A DNA stretch of 64,000 nt from Cryptosporangium aurantiacum (lineage in GTDB: Bacteria > Actinomycetota > Actinomycetes > Mycobacteriales > Cryptosporangiaceae), in assembly GCF_900143005.1 (NCBI RefSeq), contig NZ_FRCS01000001.1:620001-684000 (forward strand), read 5' to 3'. Below, in pieces: positions 1 through 7,703 of this stretch. The translations under genes were made by a program, and so were the position numbers. Under the pieces are notes generated by a model. The model had not been told where the DNA came from. It did no database searches and saw only the letters and a program-made list of their open reading frames with translations. The number at the start of each line of letters is the position of its first letter. The stretch's first letter is position 1.

Positions 1-1428
1 ACCGGTCTTCAGGCCCGCCTTGTCGGCCGCGGAACCGCTGGTCACCTGGGCGATCTGGGCGCCGGTGCCGCTCTGGGTGTCCTGCGCGCTGACGCCGAGC
101 GTGGCGTGCTCGGCGGTGCCGTCCTCGATCAGCTGCTTGGCGACGTTCAGCGCCGTGTCGGAGGGGATCGCGAAGCCGACGCCGATGTTGCCGGACTGGG
201 ACTCCTGCTGGCCGAAGCCGGACGAACCGCTGGAGACCGTGGCGATCGCGGAGTTGATGCCGATCACGCGGCCGGAGAGGTCGACGAGGGCGCCACCGGA
301 GTTGCCCGGGTTGATCGCCGCGTCGGTCTGCACCGCGTCGAGGACCGTGTTCTGGTCGGCGGTGCTCCCGGTGCGCACCGGGCGGTTGAGTGCGCTGACG
401 ATGCCCTCGGTGACGGTGTTGGAGAGACCCAGCGGGGCGCCGATCGCGAGCACGGTCTGGCCGGTCTTGACCGTGGACGAGGCGGCGAACGTCGCCGGAG
501 TGAGCCCGCTCGCGTCGCTGACCTTGATCACCGCGATGTCGGAGGACGGGTCGCGGCCGACGATCGTCGCGGAGCGGGTCTCGCCGTTCGCGAGCGTCAC
601 GGTGATCGTGCCGCCGTCCGCGGCCGCTTCGACCACGTGGTTGTTCGTGATGATGTGGCCGGAGCTGTCGAGCACCACGCCGGAGCCGGTGCCTGCGCCC
701 GAGCTCGCGGTGACCGCGATCGTGACGACGCTCTTCAGCGCGGTCGCGGCGGCCTTCTCGACGCTGCCGGTGTCGCTGGCCCTGGTGGCGGCGGTCGACG
801 TCTCCTGGTTGATCGTGACGCCGTTGCCGCTGTTGCGGTCGCTGACCGCGACGCCCACGGCGGCGCCGGTGCCACCGGCGACCAGCGCGAGGACCAGCGC
901 GCCGCCGGCGATCGCGAGCGCGAGGGGGCCGCGGCGACGGGCGGGCGCCGGGGCCGGCGTGCCGAGCGGGGTGGTCGGGTGGCTCGCGCCACCGGCCGTC
1001 CACGCCGGGAACGGCCCGGTCTGATGCGGCCCGGTCTGATGCGGCCCGGTCTGATGCGGCCCGCCCGGCGCGGACCCGAAGTGCCCGGGCTGGCCGAACT
1101 GCCCGGTGACGCCCGGGGCAGCCGGGCCGCCGGCGGCGTGCGCGGCGCTCGGGGCGCCCTGCACGTGCGCGGCGCCGGGCGCGGGAACCGCGCCGGTCGC
1201 GGCGGCCGGGGCCGCCGAGGCGCTCGGCGCGGGGGCGGGCGTTGGCTGTGAGGAGGGGGACTGGGACGGGGCGGGCGCCTGGGGCGCCGCCCACGGGGAG
1301 GACGCGTCCGAGGGGCGCGAGCTCGGCTGCTGAGCACCCGAGGGGAGCACGCGAGAGGGATCGGTCGGCGGCGTGCCGGCCTGGTCACCGCCGGTGCCGG
1401 CTGCGGAGGAGCGGTGCGATTCGTCCAT
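1..1428 (-). CDS. HtrA/DegP-like S1C serine protease with PDZ domain (3' end outside window)
   Basis: The frame is open from an ATG at 1428 to the window edge, so the C-terminus is missing. Residues 1-160 are a Pro/Ala/Ser/Gln-rich cytoplasmic-type tail, 166-190 one membrane helix after a run of Arg, then a trypsin-like domain with the triad His264 (NNHVV), Asp297 (SSDIAV) and Ser377 (GNSGG). A PDZ domain begins near residue 430. This is the membrane-anchored HtrA layout common in actinobacteria, where the enzyme degrades misfolded envelope proteins. The tail contains a three-fold HQTGP repeat. The gene follows the cysH terminator at 1480-1500, so it is probably its own unit. Confidence 0.9.
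   Translation of the reverse strand, partial: MDESHRSSAAGTGGDQAGTPPTDPSRVLPSGAQQPSSRPSDASSPWAAPQAPAPSQSPSSQPTPAPAPSASAAPAAATGAVPAPGAAHVQGAPSAAHAAGGPAAPGVTGQFGQPGHFGSAPGGPHQTGPHQTGPHQTGPFPAWTAGGASHPTTPLGTPAPAPARRRGPLALAIAGGALVLALVAGGTGAAVGVAVSDRNSGNGVTINQETSTAATRASDTGSVEKAAATALKSVVTIAVTASSGAGTGSGVVLDSSGHIITNNHVVEAAADGGTITVTLANGETRSATIVGRDPSSDIAVIKVSDASGLTPATFAASSTVKTGQTVLAIGAPLGLSNTVTEGIVSALNRPVRTGSTADQNTVLDAVQTDAAINPGNSGGALVDLSGRVIGINSAIATVSSGSSGFGQQESQSGNIGVGFAIPSDTALNVAKQLIEDGTAEHATLGVSAQDTQSGTGAQIAQVTSGSAADKAGLKTG
1012..1062. repeat. 15-bp tandem repeat inside the protease tail
   Basis: Three perfect copies of CGGCCCGGTCTGATG (1012-1026, 1027-1041, 1042-1056) and a 6-base partial fourth copy. 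On the minus strand they encode a repeated HQTGP pentapeptide in the disordered N-terminal tail. The in-frame 15-bp unit can gain or lose copies without a frameshift. Confidence 0.9.
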
Positions 1429-1479
1429 GTAATGAACGGTCGCTCCGAAACCTGTGCGCTCGCTGTGCCGATCCTGAGG

Positions 1480-1500
1480 GCTCTGTGTGCATCACAGAGC
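1480..1500 (-). terminator. hairpin downstream of cysH
   Basis: Perfect 8-bp arms GCTCTGTG / CACAGAGC around a 5-base loop, about 50 bases past the cysH stop and before the protease start. There is no U-run, as is usual for high-GC actinobacterial terminators. Confidence 0.55.
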
Positions 1501-1550
1501 GCCATTTCCGCAGGTCGGCGAACCAGCTTAAGTACCGCGCGCAAGCCCGC

Positions 1551-2276
1551 TCAGAGGTGAATACCGCACTCCGTCTTCTCGGACTCCGACCACCGACCGG
1601 CCCGCCGGTCCTCGCCCAGCTGGACCGGACGCGTGCACGGCGCGCACCCGATCGACAGGAATCCGCGGTCCACCAGCGGGTTGACGATCACGTTCCGCTC
1701 GGCGACGAACCGGTCGACGTCGTCCTGGGTCCAGCACGCCAGCGGGTTCACCTTGATCTTGTTGCGACGCGTGTCGACGCCGATCACCGGCGTGTGGCGC
1801 CGGGCGAACGACTCGTCACGCCGCAGCCCCGAGGCCCAGGCGTCGTACGGCGCCAGCCCGCGGTCGAGCGGTTCGACCTTGCGCATCGCGCAGCAGGAGT
1901 CCGAGTCGCGCGCGTACAGGCTCTGGCCGTACTGGATGTTCTGCTGGGCGACGGTCAGCTCCGGCTTCACGGTGACGACCGTGACGTCGAGCTCGGCCGC
2001 GACCCGGTCACGCGTCTGGAGCGTCTCCGCGAAGTGGTAACCGGTGTCCAGGAACACCACGTCGATCCCCGGCACGGCCTCGGCGGCGAGCGTCGCGAGG
2101 ACGGCGTCGCCCATCGAGGACGTCAAGCAGAGCCGGTCGCCGAACGTGTCGCCCGCCCAGCGGAGCACCTCCACCGGGTGGGCACCTTCGAGCGCGGCCG
2201 ATGCTTCTTCGGCCAGCGCGCGGAGAGCCGACAGATCCCGTACCTCGACGTCCGGCCTTGCGAGCATGTCGGTCAT
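1551..2276 (-). CDS. cysH: APS/PAPS reductase CysH, iron-sulfur type
   Basis: 241 aa. It reduces adenylylsulfate (or PAPS) to sulfite with thioredoxin or a similar donor. Cys128-Cys129 and Cys211/Cys214 (CAPC) form the pattern that binds a [4Fe-4S] cluster in assimilatory APS reductases. Cys237 in the C-terminal ECGIH motif is the nucleophile that carries the S-sulfo intermediate. The CC/CxxC cluster pattern favours APS over PAPS as substrate, an inference from the family. It is the last gene of the leftward operon, 4 bases after the zinc ribbon gene stop, with a hairpin downstream. Confidence 0.95.
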   Translation of the reverse strand: MTDMLARPDVEVRDLSALRALAEEASAALEGAHPVEVLRWAGDTFGDRLCLTSSMGDAVLATLAAEAVPGIDVVFLDTGYHFAETLQTRDRVAAELDVTVVTVKPELTVAQQNIQYGQSLYARDSDSCCAMRKVEPLDRGLAPYDAWASGLRRDESFARRHTPVIGVDTRRNKIKVNPLACWTQDDVDRFVAERNVIVNPLVDRGFLSIGCAPCTRPVQLGEDRRAGRWSESEKTECGIHL

Positions 2277-2280
2277 CGCG

Positions 2281-2526
2281 TCACCTCTCTGAGTCCGCAG
2301 CTGCGTCTGCCCACGCAGCCGTCCCGGTCCGGCCGGAAGGGCCGGACGGGTCGTCGTCTAATTCGGTGGTCGCTCCTGCCGCGCCACGGCGGCCTAGACC
2401 GACGTACTTCAACGTCCACACCCGTGTGCAGGCGTCACAGCGCCACTGGCCGTGGTGCTCACCGTCGGGACGGATGTCCTCCTCGCCGCAGTAGGGGCAA
2501 TAGAAGGGGGCCGCCCGCTCGGTCAC
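2281..2526 (-). CDS. small zinc ribbon protein of the sulfite reductase operon
   Basis: 81 aa from the GTG at 2526, whose GTGA overlaps the sulfite reductase stop; another GTG at 2535 is possible. Two CxxC pairs (CPYC and CDAC) about 20 residues apart, with conserved aromatic residues between, form a zinc ribbon. The C-terminal half is acidic and probably disordered. Small proteins of this type sit between the sulfite reductase and cysH genes in many actinobacteria. The function is unknown; a role in metal or cluster delivery or in electron transfer to either neighbour is a guess from position. Confidence 0.8.
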   Translation of the reverse strand: MTERAAPFYCPYCGEEDIRPDGEHHGQWRCDACTRVWTLKYVGLGRRGAAGATTELDDDPSGPSGRTGTAAWADAAADSER

Positions 2527-4232
2527 TGCAACCACGCCTCGTCGGCGCGGGCGACGTAGCCGGCGAAGCGCTCGTTCGGTTCGCGGCGTTCCAGATAGCC
2601 GCGGAGGATCCGCTCGACGTAGTCGGGCATCTCGTCCGCGGTGACCTTCAAACCACGGAACTTCCGGCCGAACGCGGCGTTCGCGCCGAAGTGGCCGCCC
2701 AGATGGACCTGGAAGCCCTCGACCTGGTTGCCCTCGTCGTCACGGACGATCGAGCCCTTGAAACCGACGTCAGCGGTCTGGAACCGGGCGCACGAGTTCG
2801 GACAGCCGTTGATGTTGATCGTGATCGGCTCGTCGAACTCCGGGAGCCGCTTCTCCAGCTCCCGGTAGAGCGTGTCGGCGCGACCCTTGGTCTCGACGAT
2901 CGCCAGCTTGCAGAACTCGATGCCGGTGCAAGCCATCGTGCCGCGCCGGAACGCGCTGGGTTTGACCTGCAGGTCGTGGGTGGCCAGCTCGTCGATGGCC
3001 GCCTCGACGTCCGCGGGGTCGACGCCGAGGAGCACGAGCTTCTGCTGTGCGGTGGCCGCGATCCGGCCGTCACCGAGCCGGTCGGCCAGCTCGGCGACCG
3101 CGCTCAGCGTCGTACCGGACAGCCGGCCCGCGCGCGGGGCGAAGCCGAGCGCGACGTTGCCGTCGCGCATCGGGGTGATCCCGACGTGGTCGCGCTGGTC
3201 CTGGATCGGGACGCCGGGCGGCGGGCCGTCGGGGAGCTTCTGCTTCAGGTACTCGGTCTCGAGCACCTCGCGGAACTTCTCCGGGCCCCAGTCGGCCAGC
3301 AGGAACTTGAGCCGGGCGTGCGTGCGCGACCGCCGGTAGCCGTAGTCGCGGAAGATGCCGACGACGCCTGCCCAGGCGGCCTCCACCTGGTCGGGCCGGA
3401 TGAAGACGCCGAGCCGCTCGGCGAAGCGCGGGTTCGTCGACAGACCGCCGCCGACCCAGAGGTCGTAGCCGCGCTCGCCGTCGGCGTTCACCACGCCGAC
3501 GAACGCCACGTCGTTGATCTCGTGGTTCGTGCAGTGCTCGGCGCAGCCGGAGATCGAGCTCTTGAACTTGCGCGGCAGGTTCGAGAACGCCGGGTCGCCG
3601 ATGTACCGGTCGACCACGGCGCGCAGCGGCTCGGTCGCGTCGAGGATCTCGGTCTCCAGCTCGCCGGCGAGCGGGCAGCCGAGGATCACGCGCGGCGTGT
3701 CACCGCAGGCTTCGGTGGTGGAGAGCCCGACACCCTCGAGCCGGCGCCAGATCTCCGGCACGTTCTCGATCTCGATCCAGTGCAGCTGGATGTTCTGCCG
3801 GTCGGTGACGTCGGCCACGTCGCGGCCGAACTCGGTCGCGATCCCGGCGATCACCCGCAGCTGCTCGGACGTGAGCCGCCCGCCGTCGATCCGGACGCGC
3901 AGCATGAAGTAGCGGTCGTCGAGCTCCTCCGGCTCCAGGATCGCGGTCTTGCCGCCGGGGATGCCGGGAGCGCGCTGGGTGTAGAGCCCGAACCAGCGCA
4001 TCCGGCCGCGCAGGTCTTGCGGGTCGATCGAGTCGAAGCCGCCGCGTGCGTAGATGGTTTCGATGCGCTCGCGGACGGTGAGCCCGTCCGCGTCCTTCTT
4101 CATCTGTTCGTTCTTGTTGAGCGGCTCGCGGTAGCCCAGGGCCCACTGGCCCTGGCCGCGAGGACGGCCGCTGCCGGCGCGGGCGGCGCGCGCGGGCCGG
4201 GGACTGTCCGGCGTGCTGGTCGGCACGGCCAT
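2523..4232 (-). CDS. sirA: ferredoxin-dependent sulfite reductase (SirA/NirA type)
   Basis: 569 aa. Six-electron reduction of sulfite to sulfide, with siroheme and a [4Fe-4S] cluster. Two ferrite-reductase half domains precede the cluster ligands Cys435, Cys441 (ACTGIEFC), Cys477 and Cys481 (NGCPNSC). Tyr84 and Cys176 lie 92 residues apart, the same spacing as the covalent Tyr69-Cys161 pair of the Mycobacterium tuberculosis enzyme, which supports sulfite over nitrite as substrate. The position beside cysH points the same way. It is the first structural gene of the leftward operon, 108 bases after a leader peptide. The first 30 residues are basic and disordered. Confidence 0.95.
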   Translation of the reverse strand: MAVPTSTPDSPRPARAARAGSGRPRGQGQWALGYREPLNKNEQMKKDADGLTVRERIETIYARGGFDSIDPQDLRGRMRWFGLYTQRAPGIPGGKTAILEPEELDDRYFMLRVRIDGGRLTSEQLRVIAGIATEFGRDVADVTDRQNIQLHWIEIENVPEIWRRLEGVGLSTTEACGDTPRVILGCPLAGELETEILDATEPLRAVVDRYIGDPAFSNLPRKFKSSISGCAEHCTNHEINDVAFVGVVNADGERGYDLWVGGGLSTNPRFAERLGVFIRPDQVEAAWAGVVGIFRDYGYRRSRTHARLKFLLADWGPEKFREVLETEYLKQKLPDGPPPGVPIQDQRDHVGITPMRDGNVALGFAPRAGRLSGTTLSAVAELADRLGDGRIAATAQQKLVLLGVDPADVEAAIDELATHDLQVKPSAFRRGTMACTGIEFCKLAIVETKGRADTLYRELEKRLPEFDEPITININGCPNSCARFQTADVGFKGSIVRDDEGNQVEGFQVHLGGHFGANAAFGRKFRGLKVTADEMPDYVERILRGYLERREPNERFAGYVARADEAWLQ

Positions 4233-4340
4233 AGCTGGTTACCTCACAGGGGTCGGACCGCGCCCGCGGCGCTCACCCCGGTGGTTCGGGGGCGCAAGGG
4301 CAGAAAGCGGTCGGGAGACGGACGAGGGGCGTCTGTACGG

Positions 4341-4421
4341 TCAGGCCGGACAGGCGGCGCTGATCACCCGCTGCAGGTCTACATGCAGGCGGGCGACCAA
4401 GAGGGTGCCTCGCGTCGTCAC
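4341..4421 (-). CDS. leader peptide of the sulfite reductase operon (putative cysteine attenuator)
   Basis: 26 codons from GTG 4421 (or 30 from ATG 4433) to TGA at 4341-4343. The peptide carries Arg11, His13-Val14-Asp15, Arg18-Val19, Ser21-Ala22 and Cys24, the RxHVDxxRVxSAxC pattern of actinobacterial leader peptides found before sulfur metabolism genes. It has no convincing Shine-Dalgarno, so it may be read from a leaderless transcript. It ends 108 bases before the sulfite reductase start. In the known family, ribosome stalling at the Cys codon when cysteine is scarce is thought to relieve attenuation. Confidence 0.8.
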   Translation of the reverse strand: MTTRGTLLVARLHVDLQRVISAACPA

Positions 4422-4478
4422 GTCTAAAAGCATCGCACAGCGCGCCGACAGTAGCCAGATGTTGGGAAACGGTGCTCA

Positions 4479-4495
4479 CCTACTGGAATAGTAGG
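4479..4495. promoter_or_regulatory. 17-bp palindrome between the divergent sulfur operons
   Basis: Perfect 6-bp arms CCTACT and AGTAGG around GGAAT. A second, overlapping inverted repeat pairs GGAAT (4485-4489) with ATTCC (4497-4501). The site lies midway between the two leader peptides, about 15 bases upstream of a candidate rightward -35 box. It is a likely operator for a dimeric regulator controlling both operons. The regulator is not identified. Confidence 0.6.
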
Positions 4496-4509
4496 CATTC
4501 CGCTACCGG

Positions 4510-4538
4510 TTGGCCGGGGCGTTTTGCTGTGTCATCAT
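4510..4538 (+). promoter_or_regulatory. candidate promoter of the cysC operon
   Basis: TTGGCC (4510-4515), a 17-base spacer and CATCAT (4533-4538), each 4 of 6 matches to the vegetative consensus. The -10 ends 8 bases before the leader peptide ATG, which would make the transcript leaderless. Confidence 0.4.
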
Positions 4539-4546
4539 CGGCAACC

Positions 4547-4642
4547 ATGACCGGCCGTACCCGCCCTGCTTCGGCGATGCTGACCACGCGTCGGCACGTC
4601 GACTTCCTGCGCGTCTCCAGCGCAGTGTGTCGCCTGAGCTGA
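4547..4642 (+). CDS. leader peptide of the cysC-cysD-cysN operon (putative cysteine attenuator)
   Basis: 31 codons from ATG 4547 to TGA 4640-4642; an internal ATG at 4577 would give 21. Arg15, His17-Val18-Asp19, Arg22-Val23, Ser25-Ala26 and Cys28 repeat the RxHVDxxRVxSAxC pattern of the leftward leader at identical spacing. There is no ribosome binding site upstream; a candidate -10 box lies 8 bases before the ATG. About 260 bases of potentially structured RNA separate it from cysC. The shared motif on both sides of one divergent promoter region makes chance very unlikely. Confidence 0.85.
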   Translation: MTGRTRPASAMLTTRRHVDFLRVSSAVCRLS

Positions 4643-4826
4643 GCGCGGCTTCTGGCGTTCCGCGAAGGCGGCTTTTGGGTGGGTTTCCCCTCCTGGCCTT
4701 CGGTCGGCTCCGGTCCGACCACGTCCGGCTCGCGCAGACGGATCGTTTCCCCTGGGTAGACGTGCGATGAGACCCCTTTGCGGGCGCTCGGACGCGCGGT
4801 CGTGCCCCCGTTGCGGAACGTCCGGC

Positions 4827-4862
4827 GGACAATGCAGATGTCCAATGCCTGCACATCTGTCC
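4827..4862 (+). other. hairpin in the cysC leader RNA
   Basis: CAGATGT (4835-4841) pairs with ACATCTG (4853-4859), and the outer GGA (4827-4829) can pair with TCC (4860-4862) across an asymmetric bulge. It lies between the leader peptide and the cysC Shine-Dalgarno (AGGAGA near 4891), where an attenuator or anti-attenuator would be expected. No U-run is present. Confidence 0.4.
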
Positions 4863-4903
4863 GTTGGGCCGGAGTTCCTCCCCCAGGTCAGGAGAATCGC
4901 GCG

Positions 4904-5509
4904 ATGCCGACCGCATCGACTGCCGCTCGCACAGAGAGTGGCCCCGTCGGTACCGTAGCTGTGGCAGATCCCACAGTGGCCGGTGCCACAGTCTGGCTCA
5001 CCGGGCTGCCGAGTGCAGGCAAGACCACCGTGGCGACCGCGGTCGCCGCGCGCCTGCGCGACACCGGTCGCCGGGTCGAGGTCCTCGACGGGGACGCCGT
5101 GCGCGAGCACCTCTCCGCCGGACTCGGTTTCAGCCGCGCCGACCGGGACACGAACGTGGCGCGGATCGGCTTCGTCGCCGAGCTGCTCGCGCGCAACGGC
5201 GTCCTGGTGTTCGCCGCCGTCATCTCGCCCTACGCCGCCGCCAGGGACGCCGTCCGCGCCCGGCACGTCGCGAGCGGCACCCCGTACCTCGAGGTCCACG
5301 TCGCCACGCCGGTCGAGGTGTGCAGCGTCCGGGACGTCAAGGGCCTCTACGCCAAGCAGCGTGCCGGTGAGATCGCCGGCCTCACCGGGGTGGACGACGC
5401 CTACGAGGCGCCCACCGCGCCGGAGCTCGTGCTCCGCACCGAATCGTCCGCTCTCGACGCGTCCGTGGACGCGGTGCTCGCCGCGTTGTCCGAAAGGGGC
5501 CTGCTGTGA
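4904..5509 (+). CDS. cysC: adenylylsulfate kinase CysC
   Basis: 201 aa. Phosphorylates APS to PAPS with ATP. The P-loop GLPSAGKTT lies near residues 34-42, followed by the LDGD motif typical of APS kinases. ATG 4904 was chosen because AGGAGA lies about 7 bases upstream; an in-frame ATG at 4778 would add an arginine-rich stretch with no similarity to the family. It is a stand-alone kinase, not fused to CysN. It overlaps cysD by GTGA. With an APS-type CysH next door, PAPS may mainly serve sulfotransferases, an inference from the gene set. Confidence 0.95.
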   Translation: MPTASTAARTESGPVGTVAVADPTVAGATVWLTGLPSAGKTTVATAVAARLRDTGRRVEVLDGDAVREHLSAGLGFSRADRDTNVARIGFVAELLARNGVLVFAAVISPYAAARDAVRARHVASGTPYLEVHVATPVEVCSVRDVKGLYAKQRAGEIAGLTGVDDAYEAPTAPELVLRTESSALDASVDAVLAALSERGLL

Positions 5510-6444
5510 CCACCCTCTCGACCGAGTTGAACCTCCAGCACCTCGAGGACGCGCGGGACGCAGCGCTCACCGCGCTCGAGGACGAGTCGATCCACATCCT
5601 CCGCGAGGTGGTCGGCAGCTTCGAGCGTCCGGTGCTGCTGTTCTCCGGCGGCAAGGACTCGATCGTCATGCTGCGGCTGGCGGAGAAGGCGTTCTCGCCG
5701 GGCCGGATCCCGTTCCCGGTGATGCACGTCGACACCGGCCACAACTTCCCCGAGGTCATCGAGTTCCGCGACCGGCGCGCGGCCGAGCTGGGCCTCGACC
5801 TCGTCGTCGCCTCGGTGCAGGACGCGATCGACCGCGGCCGGGTCAGCGAGCGTCCGGGCCAGTCCCGCAACCCGCTGCAGACGGTTCCGCTGCTCGACGC
5901 GATCACCGACAACAAGTTCGACGCCGTCCTCGGCGGCGCCCGCCGGGACGAGGAGAAGGCCCGCGCCAAGGAGCGGGTGTTCTCGATCCGCGACGAGTTC
6001 GGCCAGTGGGACCCGCGCAACCAGCGTCCGGAGCTCTGGGACCTCTACAACGGGCGGATCGCCCCGGGCGAGCACGTGCGGATCTTCCCGCTGTCGAACT
6101 GGACCGAGCTGGACATCTGGCGCTACATCGCGCGGGACGGCATCGAGGTGCCGAGCATCTACTACGCGCACGAGCGCGAGGTCTTCGACCGCGACGGCAT
6201 GGTGCTCGCGGTGACGCCGTTCACCCCGCCGCGCGACGGCGAGCAGGTCCGGGTCGAAACCGTCCGGTACCGCACGGTCGGCGACGCCACCTGCACCGGA
6301 GCGGTCCGCTCGACCGCCCGCACGGTGGACGAGGTCATCGCCGAGACCGCGACCAGCCGGTTGACCGAGCGCGGCGCCACCCGCGCCGACGACCGCGCGA
6401 GCGAGGCCGCCATGGAGGACCGCAAGCGCGAGGGATACTTCTAG
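5506..6444 (+). CDS. cysD: sulfate adenylyltransferase small subunit CysD
   Basis: 312 aa. The catalytic subunit of ATP sulfurylase makes APS from ATP and sulfate with CysN. The PP-loop SGGKDS is at residues 47-52, and the family's HVDTGHNFPE stretch follows. The C-terminal region ends in the basic KREGYF tail typical of CysD. The GTG start overlaps the cysC stop, and cysN begins 2 bases after the cysD stop, so the four genes are probably one transcript under the Cys leader. Confidence 0.97.
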   Translation: MTTLSTELNLQHLEDARDAALTALEDESIHILREVVGSFERPVLLFSGGKDSIVMLRLAEKAFSPGRIPFPVMHVDTGHNFPEVIEFRDRRAAELGLDLVVASVQDAIDRGRVSERPGQSRNPLQTVPLLDAITDNKFDAVLGGARRDEEKARAKERVFSIRDEFGQWDPRNQRPELWDLYNGRIAPGEHVRIFPLSNWTELDIWRYIARDGIEVPSIYYAHEREVFDRDGMVLAVTPFTPPRDGEQVRVETVRYRTVGDATCTGAVRSTARTVDEVIAETATSRLTERGATRADDRASEAAMEDRKREGYF

Positions 6445-6446
6445 AC

Positions 6447-7703
6447 ATGTCTGATCTGCTACGCGTCGCCACCGCAGGGTCGGTGGACGACGGTAAGAGC
6501 ACGCTGATCGGACGCCTGCTCCACGACTCGAAGAACGTGTTCGCCGACCAGTTCGACGCGGTCGAGGCGGCGTCCCGGCGCCGTGGTCTGGACGCCGCCG
6601 ACCTGGCGCTGCTCACCGACGGCCTGCGCGCCGAGCGGGAGCAGGGCATCACGATCGACGTCGCCTACCGCTATTTCGCGACGCCGCGTCGGACGTTCGT
6701 GCTCGCCGACACCCCCGGCCACGTCCAGTACACCCGGAACATGGTGACCGGGGCGTCCACCGCCGACGTGGCCGTCGTCCTGGTCGACGCCCGGCACGGC
6801 CTGGTCGAGCAGTCCCACCGGCACGCCGCGGTGGCCGCGCTGCTCGGCGTCGGGCACGTGGTCCTCGCGGTCAACAAGATGGACCTGGTCGACTTCTCCG
6901 AGGAGGTCTACGACCGGATCGTCGCCGACTTCGACGTGCTCGCCGACGAGCTTGGCATCCGCTCGGTGACCGCGATCCCGGTCTCGGCGCTGCACGGCGA
7001 CAACATCGTCGAGCCGTCCGAGAACCTGAGCTGGTACGCGGGGCAGACGCTGCTCGAGCACCTGGAGACCGTGCCGGTGCCGCCCCGCGGTGGCCAGGTC
7101 GGCGCGCGGTTCCCGGTCCAGCTCGTCATCCGGCCCCGCTCGGCCGAGCACCCGGACTACCGGGCCTACGCCGGGCGGGTCGCGGCAGGCGTCCTGCGGG
7201 TCGGCGACGAGGTGGTCGTGCTGCCCTCGGGCCGGAAATCCCGGATCGCCGGCATCGACACCCACGACGGTTCGCTGGACGAGGCGGCAACCGGCCGCTC
7301 GGTGGCGGTACGGCTGGAAGACGACGTCGACGTGGCCCGCGGTGACCTGCTGGCCGCGGCGCCGGACGCCCCGGAGCCGGTACGGCAGCTCACCGGCCGA
7401 GTCTGTGTTCTCGCCGAGCGTCAGGTGCGGGCCGGCGACCGGTTCCGTCTGCGGGCGGGGACCCGGGAGGTCCGTGCGATCGTCGGCTCGGTCGCCGACC
7501 GGCTCGACGTCACCACGCTCAAGCGTGAAGACGCCGACGCCCTCGAGCTCAACGACATCGGCGACGTGACTCTGCGGCTGGCCGAGCCGGTCGCCGTCGA
7601 CCCGTACGCGCTGTCCCGGGGCACCGGCTCGTTCCTGCTAATCGACGAGGCCACCGGCGCCACCGTTGCGGCCGGCATGGTCGAGCAGCCACCGGCGGTG
7701 TGA
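6447..7703 (+). CDS. cysN: sulfate adenylyltransferase GTPase subunit CysN
   Basis: 418 aa. An EF-Tu-like GTPase that drives APS synthesis by CysD. G1 GSVDDGKST (11-19), G3 DTPGH (88-92) and G4 NKMD (143-146) are present, followed by two beta-barrel domains. ATG 6447, 2 bases after cysD, starts directly at the GTPase fold; the frame is open far upstream but that part is a shadow of cysC and cysD. There is no fused APS kinase domain, matching the separate cysC. Confidence 0.96.
   Translation: MSDLLRVATAGSVDDGKSTLIGRLLHDSKNVFADQFDAVEAASRRRGLDAADLALLTDGLRAEREQGITIDVAYRYFATPRRTFVLADTPGHVQYTRNMVTGASTADVAVVLVDARHGLVEQSHRHAAVAALLGVGHVVLAVNKMDLVDFSEEVYDRIVADFDVLADELGIRSVTAIPVSALHGDNIVEPSENLSWYAGQTLLEHLETVPVPPRGGQVGARFPVQLVIRPRSAEHPDYRAYAGRVAAGVLRVGDEVVVLPSGRKSRIAGIDTHDGSLDEAATGRSVAVRLEDDVDVARGDLLAAAPDAPEPVRQLTGRVCVLAERQVRAGDRFRLRAGTREVRAIVGSVADRLDVTTLKREDADALELNDIGDVTLRLAEPVAVDPYALSRGTGSFLLIDEATGATVAAGMVEQPPAV

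Noticed and set aside
2523-4232. Annotation as assimilatory nitrite reductase
   Set aside because: The sequence family covers both, but the operon with cysH, the Cys leader peptides and the Tyr-Cys pair favour sulfite.
1242-4427. Open frame of 1061 codons on the plus strand across the leftward sulfur genes
   Set aside because: It is antisense to cysH, the zinc ribbon gene and the sulfite reductase gene, has no family motif and is Arg/Ala/Asp-rich as expected of a shadow frame in high-GC DNA.
4480-4916. Several 80-140-codon ORFs on both strands in the divergent sulfur region
   Set aside because: None has a ribosome site or known motif; the two short ORFs with the conserved Cys motif explain the region better.
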